From positions 4,240,047-4,304,046 of the forward strand of contig CM026570.1 in the NCBI GenBank assembly GCA_015143295.1: 64,000 bases of DNA, given 5' to 3'. Numbering within the stretch: position 1 is the stretch's first letter; the number at the start of each line of letters is the position of its first letter. The translations under genes were made by a program, and so were the position numbers. The notes under the pieces are model-generated. The model worked only from the letters and a program-made list of their open reading frames with translations. It made no database searches and was not told the DNA's origin. Shown here one piece after another: positions 32,395-41,670 of this stretch. Origin of the DNA: Tetracentron sinense. Its lineage: Eukaryota > Streptophyta > Magnoliopsida > Trochodendrales > Trochodendraceae.

Positions 32395-32640
32395 TTATGT
32401 AACGAAATGGTCAGTCCTCATTGAATCCCGTACTACTTTTTAACATTCATCAACTGTGGTGAATGTTCACTCACCCTGGTGAATGTTCACTCACCCCTAG
32501 GTTAAGAAATCCAACCTTGGTTTTTAGAAAATTAAAAAAAATAATCTCAACTTTAATTTAGTTAAGCATAATCAGGGTTAAAGGGATGTTAAAAGGGACA
32601 CGAGGACATGGCGGTAAGTTGAGTAGCGGACCCGGGGTCC
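32395..32640. mobile_element. Foldback MITE copy
   Basis: Begins ATTATGTAACGAAATGGTC and ends near GTTGAGTAGCGGACCC. The arms contain TTCACTCACCCCTAGG / AACCTTGGTTTTTAGAAA and AAAAGGGACACGAGG. A 13-bp stretch (GTGAATGTTCACT) is duplicated in the left arm. It belongs to the subtype also seen at 40255-40490. Confidence 0.6.
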
Positions 32641-32689
32641 ACTAATCACTACTCATTAAATTATTATATAAGAGATTAACTAAGAACAG

Positions 32690-32862
32690 GAGCCTCGGTT
32701 GAACAGTCAATCGGAGCAATCCAAAAAATGCCTTGAGAAGGGGTATTTATGAAAAAAATTAGTTTTAAAAATTAACCTTTCTTTGTGTTGGTAATTATCA
32801 AACTACCACTGTCCAAGACATTTTTTGGGTTGCTCCGATTGAACAGTCATCCAGAGCTCTTG
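32690..32862. mobile_element. MITE, ~170 bp
   Basis: Left arm GGTTGAACAGTCAATCGGAG then CAATCCAAAAAATG; right arm CATTTTTTGGGTTGCTCCGA then TTGAACAGTCATCC. Arms of about 40 bp enclose an AT-rich loop. Superfamily not assigned. Confidence 0.65.
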
Positions 32863-33249
32863 TTCAACAAAAAAAAAGATGCATATCAAATGACTATATG
32901 TGTGTGTTTAGATTACCTCTTTTATCCACAAAAAAAAAAAAGTATCTTGTTTCATACATGTGCATATAATTGACATGATACCAGTATGCTAATTAGTAAT
33001 TTCTTCTCGTTGAAATCATCACAAGGAGGACTAAAGTCATCCTTTTTTTTTTTCGTGTACTACAAAGCAGGTAGCCGTAGACTTCTTCCGTTTTGAGTGA
33101 AGAGCTCCCTGACCCCCGGTTTCACGGTGGATCTGTGTTTTTCTCCATGTGACAATCTTTGCAACCGTTTCACCTTCCGCCTTACACCTATCTATCCCCT
33201 CCATTACCTCCGTTCATCCTCATTACTTGTAACTTGCTTTTAGGTTAAC

Positions 33250-34156
33250 TATGGACAACCCGGAAAACAAAACTAGCATCCTTGAATCGCTGGAGGAGTT
33301 AAAGCTGGAAGGTATGCACAATCTCTCCATCCAAGAGCTCAATACCCCCAACTATTTCGATTCATCGCTGCTCCAGGATGGAAGGAACGAGATGTAGTTC
33401 AGCATTATTGGAAGATTTTTAACGGACCGGCCAATAAACTTAACGACGGCAACACAGACGATCATTTGAGCTTGGAACTCGCAGTCACCAATAACGACAA
33501 CTGAGATACCGATTACGGTAATGGAATCACGTTTGAAAGAGGGATTATCACGAGGCCCAATTATCGGATCTCAAGCCCATTCTGGAATCATTAGGAAGAC
33601 ACCTGAGGGGAGAAGGAGTCTAGCCCCAAATCCCAAGAAACTTTTTTCTCGTACAGAGGCCCTATCACCAGGTACTAACTACCCATATCTTATCAATCTT
33701 CCTTTCTCGATTGCACACTCTCACACGGTGGATAACCCTCATAGCCTCACCCAAAACAACCTTTCTTTAAGTTTGTCCAAGCAAGGTCCCACACCCAAGA
33801 AAGGGCCCACTATAGGCCCGTCCCAATTCTTTACCAGTCCTCAAGGCCCCCTCAGTCCAAAGTCACAGACCAAGCAGCCCACAAATAATAAAGAACCATC
33901 CAACCCTTTTTCGGAGAGCCTGTACTCAAGTCACTCCAAGAATCAGAGTAATACACCCTCCCCAGAATCCAAAGTAGCCTACCCTTCATTTACTTCCTCT
34001 CCAGATCAGGTGACAATGGTGATGCATGAGAACCCACAGAATGGAACTACTGTTTATAATGACAACGCTCAAGTAATAGGAATGAGGGGAAACAATGGAC
34101 AATCTCAGGCAGATGAGAAGGTCACACCAAAAATTGAGGCGGCTGCCAAGGAGTAG
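33250..34156 (+). pseudogene. LINE ORF1 remains
   Basis: Starts M-D-N-P-E-N-K-T and stops at 33396, after 48 residues. The conserved ORF1 core of plant LINEs (the DUF4283-like block and CCHC knuckle) is absent, apparently deleted around 33360-33520. A second open piece (33521-34156, 211 aa) is serine/proline-rich, as expected of the variable ORF1 C-terminus. It ends 20 bp before the endonuclease start. Confidence 0.6.
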
Positions 34157-34176
34157 TCCCCCCGATCATCATAAAA

Positions 34177-34990
34177 ATGCTATCGTGGAATTGTCAGGGG
34201 ATAGGGCGACAACAGACAGCTCATATGTTGAAGGATATTATCCTTCACCACTGTCCCTCAATTGTCTTCCTCATGGAGACGAAGAATAAATGTGAGAAAT
34301 TAGTGAACATTGGAAAAAAAATCAAAATGGATCTCAGGTATACAGTGGAACTTGATGGTCTTTCTGGAGGCTTAGCAGTGTTCAGTGAACCAAGCGTTAT
34401 GGTCCAGTTTATCTCAGGAGGTTCGAATCTTATTGAAGCCGTGGTTACAAACCAACATATGACAATTTCCTGGGATCTGTTCATGGTTTATGGTCCAAAT
34501 GACCCTCAACTCCGTAAAAGACTTTGGGATTACTTGAATACCTTTAACCGCAACCAATCAAAGCCTTGGATATGTATGGGGGACTTCAATGCTATTTTAG
34601 ATCCATCTGAGAAGAAGGCATGAAAGAGCAACAATCGTCACCTATTTCACCACTTCCAAAATATGGTGAGTTCAAACAATTTAATGGACTTGGAATATCA
34701 AGGCCTTTGCTTCACATGGACAAACAGGTGCCAAGGGGTGAATCTCATTTCGGTCAGGCTAGATAGAGCCCTAGTGAATCAATTATGGAGAGTGGCATAT
34801 TCAAATGCAGTTGTTCGAATACTTCCAACTATTGGCTCAGACCATTGCCCCATTATAATTGAATCCAATGATAGGAAAGGCAAGTGGCGGAGAGTCTTTC
34901 GCTATGAAGAGATGTGAGATTCACACAAGGATTGTGAGAATATCATTATGGGAGCATGAGGAAAATTGTGTATAGGTTCAAAGATGTATA
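34177..34990 (+). pseudogene. LINE ORF2: apurinic-like endonuclease domain
   Basis: Begins M-L-S-W-N-C-Q-G-I-G. Key endonuclease residues can be seen: E in F-L-M-E-T-K (near 34273), the M-V-Y-G-P block, G-D-F-N-A-I (near 34580), the S-V-R-L-D-R-A-L block and S-D-H-C-P-I (near 34838). TGA at 34621-34623 and a stop after E-E-M (34915-34917) break it. Confidence 0.85.
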
Positions 34991-37690
34991 GATTATGCCA
35001 AAAAATTCGATTTTGCCGACAAGATTTAACATAATGGAATAGAAGATCTTTTGGTAACCTCAAGGGGAGGATTAATGTGATTTCTCAGAAAATAGCTGTT
35101 TTTCAAGGTGATGACCAATCTAATACTTCTCAGACAACCACCAAAATTCTCACTTTGGAACTTGATGAGGTCTTTGCACAAGAGGAAATGTGTTGGCACC
35201 AAAAGTCTCGGGCAAATTGGCTGGCCCTTAGTGACCGAAATACTAAATTCTTCCACACCACGACAGTGCAAAGGTGTCAAAGAAATAGAATCAAGGCAAT
35301 CTGAGATGACGGGGGAGGGTGGATAACAGAGGCATTGGTTTTGGAAAAACTTGTTAGCTCCCATTTCCAAGATCTTTATACCTCTTCCCATCCTTCAGGT
35401 ATTCAAGAGTTTATTTCAGGGGTTCAACCTCGTATAACTTCGGAAATTAATATGGATCTTTGCCGCGAAGTTTCAGAAGAGGAAATTAAGCAGGCAGTGT
35501 TTCAAATTGGACCTCAGAAAGCACCTGAACCGGATGGCATGTCTGGCGTCTTCTTCCAAAAACACTGGATCACAGTGAGTTTGGATGTTAATGCAGCTGT
35601 GAAGGAGTTTTTTCATGCGGGTTTCCTCTTAAAGCAAGCTAACCATTCCCACATTGTGTTAATTCCGAAAGTTCCCCATCCTGAGTATGTGAGCGCGGGT
35701 TTCGGGAAACCCTGGTTTGCATCTCACGGGTTGAGTCAAGAGTCGCCACCTATTCATTTGGAAGGGATAAGTCCCCGGGATTTGGATAAGGTCTTGGTCT
35801 GTTGTCCGAGGTCAGGGTAAGAGGTTCGGTTAAGTCCGGGGAAGGGGTTAGGCACCCCGGCACTTCCACTTTTCAGTGGTTCCCTACTTGCTAGGATTAA
35901 GCCAAACTAATCTCAATTTTTTAATCAAATGCCTTAAGTATTTAAGAAAATGCTAATCTAAGAAGGAGAAAATCCTAGACTAGGGTCGAACCCGGGTTGG
36001 GCTGCCTACGTACTCACATAGGGGTGAGATCAGACCGAGCGTAGTTCTGGCACATGAGCCCGTGCCAAGGCTAGGGGGGTTCCTTACTAAGGCTATAGTA
36101 AGGTTGAATGGAGAAATGATCGTGGAAGAGTGGAAGAGTTTGATCTCTGCAAATTTTTTTGAATTCCCGCCCTCAAACCGTGGTTGCCGTGGGGTTCAAA
36201 TAGGAGAGTCGGAGAGAGGAGGATGGATGGATAAGGATGAGAAGAGGTGGCACTAGGCGTGGGAGACAAGGCAGGTGCAGGGGCAGGGCGACAGGGGGTG
36301 TGGCAGTGTGCTGGCTGTCCTCGTCTTCACGAAGAAGACGATGAACATTGCCAGCTGCTTTTAATTTTTTTTTTTTTTTTTTGCCTTACTGATTTTGGGC
36401 CCAACCCATATGTGCATGGGCCAACGCCTATTGGCTTTGCCACATTGGGTTGGCTCCGAAAAATCAAACCCTTTTTTTTTTTTTAATTTTTTCATTATTT
36501 GGTTTAGGATGGGTCTCACCCCCTACTACCCTAAAAAATCATGTTTTTTTTTTTTTTTTTATTATTATTTTTTGAATTTCAAACTTTTGTTTTATTTCCT
36601 TTTTGGGCTAAACCCCCACACATGTGGGGAAAGCAAAAAGTACTTTAATCTAAAACAAAAATTTGAATTTTAAAAAGGGGTAGTGTGGGTCCTACCTTAG
36701 ATTTGGCTTAATGGGCCCATGCTTGGGCCCACAAACAAGGTTTTATCCATTTGGGACTTGAAAAGGGGCCTTGAGCCCATGGGACTTTGCCTAGGGCTTG
36801 GGCTAGGGCTAGGCTAGAGTTAGACCTAGGTTTAGGTGAGCAGGGTGTAAAAATTGGGTGCTTACAAAGTACATGAGCCAAATTCTGACCAATTAGCCTT
36901 TGTAATGTTATTTATAAGGTAATTGCAAAAATTCTAGCCAATCGCTTGAGGGTATACCGTCATGAGATCATAAGCCTAGCTTAGTCGACCTTTGTTCATG
37001 GCCGACAAATAATAGATAACGTCTTGGTTGCGCATGAAGATAGTCATTACTTGAATAAGAAAAAGCAGGGGACAAACCGTTGGATGATGGTTAAACTGGA
37101 TTTGAGTAAGGCATACGATAGAATGGAGTGACCTTTCTTGGTAGCAATGATGAAGAAATTGGGTTTTTGTGAGCAATGGATAAACCGAATCTATCAACGC
37201 GTATCCACAGTTTCTTTTTCCATTATGTTGAACGGGGGGCCAAAGGGTTACATCAAGCCTCAAAGGGGGCTGAGGCAGGGAGATCCCATCTCGCCTTACC
37301 TATTTCTCGTGTGCTGAAGCAGTATCAAACAAGCTCAAGCAGGTGCATTACGAGAAGTAGATCAGCGGTATAAATTAGCCCGCTCAGCACCAAACTTGTC
37401 CCACTTACTCTTCACCGATTACTGCATAGTAATTCTCCGTGCAAACCTGGACGAACCTAATAATCTTATGGATATTCTCGTTTAGTTCCGAGAGGCTACA
37501 GGTCAAAGCGTGAATTTCAGTAAATTTAGGGCAATCTTTAGCTTAAATACACCCTTGAAGTTTCAGAAGATGGTGACTAGAATCCTTCGGATTAAGGGTC
37601 TATCGACTCCAAATAAGTATCTTGGCCTTCCCATGGAATTTGGTCGATCAAAGGCTCAAATCTTTGATCTACTTAAATAAAGGATCTTAA
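34991..37690 (+). pseudogene. LINE ORF2: reverse transcriptase, split by a solo LTR
   Basis: Before the LTR: a linker, A-N-W-L-A-L-S-D-R-N-T-K-F-F-H (near 35213), A-P-E-P-D-G-M (near 35520; usually A-P-G-P-D-G-M) and L-I-P-K-V (near 35660). After the LTR: P-I-S-L-C-N-V-I-Y-K (near 36891), L-D-L-S-K-A-Y-D-R (near 37096) and [11 protein letters not shown] (near 37270). The active-site F-A-D-D is degraded to F-T-D-Y-C near 37411-37425. A stop precedes P-I-S-L and another replaces tryptophan after R-M-E at 37128-37130. Confidence 0.85.
35688..36866 (+). mobile_element. Solo LTR-like element inside the LINE (family 'SL'), 1,179 bp
   Basis: Starts TGTGAGCGCGGG and ends GGGTGCTTACA. The flanks GAGTA (35683-35687) and AAGTA (36867-36871) form a 5-bp duplication with one change. 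The LINE reading frame resumes in the same phase across the site (P-E-Y then M-S-Q-F). It shares GAGTCGCCACCTATTCATT, GTTAGGCACCCC and CTACGTACTCACAT with the 2.3-kb copy at 8595-10917, but the inner half differs and carries long T runs (36366-36381, 36471-36484 and 36544-36560). Confidence 0.82.
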
Positions 37691-37695
37691 ATCGT

Positions 37696-39760
37696 ATGCA
37701 AGGATGGAAAGGATCCTTGCTCTCTCAGGCGGGTCGAGGAGTTCTCATCCGATCCATCATTCAAGCGATACCAGCATATTCTATGAGCTGTTTTCAATTA
37801 CCAAAGAGGTGGATCCATGATATAAATTCCGCTATAGCCAAGTTCTGGTGGAGCCATGAAGCTGATCAGAAAATCCATTGGGTGAAATGGGATAAGCTGA
37901 GTCTTCCGAAAGAGAAGGGGGGGGCTTTTAATTTGGCGCTTTTAGCCGAGCAAGGCTGGAGACTGTTGAAGCAACCAGAATCGCTATGGGCTACTATATT
38001 CAAAGCAGTGTACTTTCCAAAATGTTCCTTCTTGGATGCTAAGCAGGGTCACCATCGTTCGTGGGGATGGCGAAGCATCGTAGCTGGGCACACCCTTCTC
38101 CTCAAAGGTTTGAGATGGCAGGTGGGAAATGGGGTCTCCATCAGAGCACTCAAGGATCCTTGGATACCTTCTCTACAGGGCTTTAAGCCTCAAGCAAGAG
38201 GACAAGTAATGGGAGAGAATCTGAGGGTTTCCCTCCGGGTGCAAATCCTCTCCAGTCATAACCGGATGTGGCACATCCGGTTATAACCCCTAGAGGTCGC
38301 CACGTGTCTCCTTTGACACCCCTTAATCGTGGGTAAGGTTCACCCACCCCTAGGGTTCAGCCACCTATTTTTGGTTTTTTTTTTAAAATATCAATTCTAT
38401 TTTTAAAATTAAAAAATTGTTTTTAATATTGAAAAAACTTTAAAAACATATTTTTAATTTTAAAAATAGAATTAATATTTTTTTAAAAAAACCAAAAATA
38501 GGTGGATGAACCCTAGGGGTGGGTGAACCTTACCCATGGTTAAGAGGTGTCAAAAGAGACACGTGGCGACCTCTAGGGGTTATAACCGGATGTGCCACAT
38601 CCGGTTATAGCTGGAGAGGATTTGCCACCCCTCCGGATTGATGGACTCAAGTAATAGCCAATGGAACATGGCTCTGTCAGAGGATCTATTCGACATCACT
38701 ACTATCCAGGCTATTTGGAAGGTACCAATCAGTCTCAACAACTCCTCAGATAGACTCATATGGCATTATTCTAAACGGGTGTTTTTTCGGTAAACACTGC
38801 GACCCACCTAGCAAAATCCTATGAGGTAAGTCACCGTCCTTCATCTAGCAAGAGTTTCGGAGGAGGTTGACAAGAGGAGTTGGAAGAAGATATGGAAGTT
38901 GAAAGTCCCTCCAAAGATTCAAGTATTTATGTGGCGTCTGTGCCACATTGCGTTTAGCTACATCGGACAATCTCAAGAAGAGAAACATGGGGGTGGATGA
39001 CTGCTGTCCATTGTGCAAAAGTTTTACAGAAAGCATAAACCACCTTTTTTTGGAATGTTCAATATCTAGAGGAATTTGGTTTGGGTCCCCAATCTCTTTT
39101 AGAATCCCAAACAGCTTAGCGGTTCCTTTCCAAGTATGGTGGAAACATTGGGTACACCATCCGGAATTTGAAAAGCATGATCATTAAAGTCTGGGCATCA
39201 GAATTGTTCTCCTTTTATGGAGCATTTGGAAGTTACAGAATAGTGTAATTTTTGAAGGCATTAACCCGGACCCAACAATAGCTATTAGCCAAGCGGAGGT
39301 TCTGTTTCAAGAATTTCATCCTCAAAGATATGAAGAGTTAAGTAGGGGGATTACAAAGTTTTGGACGCCTCCGGCTGAAGGGTGGATAAAGCTCAATGTT
39401 GACGGGGCAACGCTTATAAGCGGTTTAGCATCTGGGACAGGAGTGGTAGCTCGGAATCATATGGGAACAATCCTTTGTGCACAGTCTAAAGCTCTTTTGG
39501 GAGGATCTTCACAGGTTGTTGAAGCGGAGGCCATCCAAGAGGGTGTGATGGCGGCAAAAAATAAGGCTGGCGTCAAATAATTATTGAGTCTGATTCGAAG
39601 GGACTCGTGGAGTTTCTACCGGGTCAAGCTAGTGTTATTCAGTCGGAGGTCCACACCCTGATGGAAGATTCCACCTCTTTGGATAGGTTCGATTACTTTC
39701 CTTTTTGTAAATAGAGAGGCCAACACCATGGCCCATGACCTGGGCCCAGGTTGCCTTGAA
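37696..39760 (+). pseudogene. LINE ORF2: post-RT, zinc-binding (zf-RVT) and RNase H-like segments
   Basis: 37696-38238 is an open 180-codon stretch with the M-Q-G-W-K-G-S-L-L-S block. After the foldback insertion, 38637-38792 continues the domain. 38880-39180 holds the zinc-binding block W-K-K-I-W-K-L-K-V-P-P-K, then C-P-L-C and H-L-F-L-E-C. 39356-39700 is an RNase H-like domain with L-N-V-D-G-A, V-V-E-A-E-A and I-E-S-D-S-K, so the three acidic residues survive despite a frameshift near 39575. Further stops lie near 38792 and 38850. Confidence 0.8.
38239..38628. mobile_element. Foldback MULE-like MITE inside the LINE, 390 bp
   Basis: Almost a perfect long palindrome. GTGCAAATCCTCTCCAG / CTGGAGAGGATTTGCCAC ends are followed by an inner GGATGTGGCACATCC hairpin, CCACGTGTCTCCTTTGACAC and GTTCACCCACCCCTAGGGTT, mirrored on the other side. 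The flanks CCCTCCGG (38231-38238 and 38629-38636) are identical; with one more base each, a 9-bp duplication has a single mismatch. Sister of 22049-22406. Confidence 0.88.
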
Positions 39761-39857
39761 CCTGAGCCTTGAGAGTCTTTCTCAGTTGTAATAGCTCCTT
39801 AGTTTTCCATGAATTAAGTTACCTTCTTGCGAAAAAATATATATATATATATATATA

Positions 39858-40187
39858 CTGTACATAAAGCCATCCTGTTTTTTTTTGGTTAAATTAAAAA
39901 AGAAAAAAGCCATCCTGTTATAAGAGCTTAAATTTAGCGATTTTGTTTGGAAAATGGGCTTGCTGGAGCACGCCCGAGTACTAAATAAATGGAACTTGGC
40001 CTATTTACTAAATCTGAATAAAGTTGGATTGTACTAGGCTCGGCTTGCGCCCGGCCCATTCACAGCCCTACTCCCGAGTCGCGACTCCCCTTTGGCCCTC
40101 TCATCTTTTCCCACTGATGTCTTTAAAATAGCTTGGCACACCAATACACAATTCCCGAGCCCAGAACCCACACCACTAAACTAGTCA
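39858..40187. other. Intergenic after the LINE
   Basis: GCCATCCTGTT occurs twice (about 39870 and 39909). 39960-40080 has hAT-like GGCTCGGC sequence ending CACAGCCCTA, an unpaired hAT end. Confidence 0.45.
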
Positions 40188-40208
40188 CCCCCCCCCCCCC
40201 CCCCCCCC
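40188..40208. repeat. C-run of about 21
   Basis: Uninterrupted cytosines; its G-strand could form a quadruplex, and length in an assembly is uncertain. Confidence 0.8.
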
Positions 40209-40254
40209 ACAGAATTTGAAATGGAAAATAGTTAACAGACCTAAGTTTTCCATT

Positions 40255-40490
40255 ATGTAACGGAATGAACGGTCTCCATTTGTCCACGCTCCACTTGTAA
40301 ACAAATACCAATTGTGCTTAAGATTCACTCACCTTGAGGGTTAAACAATCCAACCTCGATTTTTAGAAGAAAAAAAAACCAAAATCGTAACTTTAATTTT
40401 CTTAAGCTTAACTAGGGTTAAAAAGGTGTTAAAAGGGACGCGAGAGGACACAAGGTAAAATAAGTAGCGGACCCATGGGTATAATATTCA
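40255..40490. mobile_element. Foldback MITE copy
   Basis: ATTATGTAACGGAATGAACG at the left and AATAAGTAGCGGACCC at the right, as in 32395-32640. The arms have AAGATTCACTCACC and AAAAGGGACGCGAG. It ends about 0.4 kb upstream of the TRM-like gene's first exon. Confidence 0.6.
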
Positions 40491-40869
40491 TTTGACCCAT
40501 GGGTCTCATTTGAAATCCCTCCCTCTCCCCCTGCCCTAAAGAGACGTTAGAAACATGGATTTTGCATTCGCGGCCAACCTCAATAGCCTTCAAATTGATA
40601 AAGGACAAAATACTTTGAAGTGGGCCCACACAAAATGTTTGTCTTTTTCCTACGTAGAGGGCGACTAAGATTCGTCGCAATTAAGTCGAAGTACTCGCCT
40701 ATGAATTTTTCACGTTCTTGTGATAATCATAACACAATTTAAAATTATTATATTTAATTTCGATGGCGAGGAGTGGATGTCTCTCTTTCTTTCTGCAATT
40801 AATGCTAAAACCACGCACCTCTCACTCATGAGCTTTCATTTCTCTTACAAAGATCTCTATTCCCAGTCT
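40491..40869 (+). promoter_or_regulatory. Upstream region of the TRM-like gene
   Basis: No repeat is seen between the foldback element and the first UTR exon. A CT-rich stretch (40785-40900) with CTCTCT/TTTCTT words typifies plant core promoters. No convincing TATA box. Confidence 0.35.
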
Positions 40870-41026
40870 CTCTGAACTGCAACTCCCTCTTTCTTCCCCC
40901 TGAAAGTACGCCACCTCTTTATCTTCGAAACCCTAACCCTAATATTTCTTCAAGTTTCTGTTACATTGGAAGAGGCTGGCTTGTCGAGGATCAAGCGACA
41001 CAGTGCTTATACTTTCCTCCGTTCAT
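40870..41026 (+). other. 5' UTR exon of the TRM-like gene (predicted)
   Basis: Ends at GTTCAT followed by a strong donor GTAAGT at 41027. The intron runs to the CAG at 41590-41592. The left border is approximate. The exon is C/T-rich and contains the AAACCCTAACCCTAA word, common in plant leader regions. Confidence 0.5.
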
Positions 41027-41592
41027 GTAAGTTCTTGTTTCAGATCTCGCGTAAGTTCTAGTCTGGAAATTAGGGTTTTTGGTTGACTGATCCGTGACGA
41101 GAATGAGATGAAGTGAGGTTATTCTATCTCATGTTTTATTCAATTTCATTTAGTTTTGGAGGTTTTGAGTTGAGTGAACTTGTTGCTATTGATCTCTGTC
41201 GTGTTTTAGTTTCTAGAAATTAGGGATATGCAGAATTTGAGTTTGCGAATTGTTATTGTGTAATTAGACTTGTTCGACTTTAATTTTTATTTTTGTTCCA
41301 TTTCCTTAAATTAGTTTAGTTTTTACTGAATGTGAGCTATTACCCTAGTTCTGTATTCCCCCCCCCCCCCAAAAAAAAAAATTAGGGAGCTCGAAGATTC
41401 TGGGTATTTGGTAGTGTAATTAGGGTGTTTTAAGGCGTGGATTTGATTCAATTTTCTTTATTTTCTGTTATCGGCTGGTTGAAATTCTTAATTGTTTTAG
41501 TTTTTGACATCTAGAGCGATGCATTAGAGAAATGTACTGTAGCCTGATGAATTCAAGATTTTTAATATTCTTTTTGTCTTCTTAAATTGCAG

Positions 41593-41670
41593 ATGGACTT
41601 CAGTAGCTGGACCAAGGATCTGTATTTTTAGTGTTACTGAAGTGGCCTTGATCTGTGGATGAGAAAATGA
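41593..41670 (+). promoter_or_regulatory. Two upstream ORFs in the TRM-like leader
   Basis: uORF1 (41593-41631) starts with the ATG that directly follows the splice acceptor and encodes 12 residues (M-D-F-S-S-W-T-K-D-L-Y-F). uORF2 (41659-41670) encodes M-R-K, and its stop TGA overlaps the main start ATG at 41667 as ATGA. Both would be met by scanning ribosomes before the main start, so they may lower or condition translation; that is inference. Confidence 0.6.

Larger units (their letters stand above)
33061..39857 (+). mobile_element. L1-type LINE, near full length, with two nested insertions
   Basis: A leader (33061-33249), ORF1 remains (33250-34156), endonuclease (34177 on), RT, zinc-binding and RNase H-like segments follow in the expected order up to a (TA)n tail at 39838-39857. 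Removing the solo LTR (35688-36866) and the foldback element (38239-38628) leaves about 5.2 kb. Flanks TGTACTACAAAGC (about 33056-33068) and TGTACATAAAGC (about 39858-39869) look like a worn target duplication, which would place the 5' end near 33069. Multiple stops and frameshifts make it non-functional. Confidence 0.85.
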
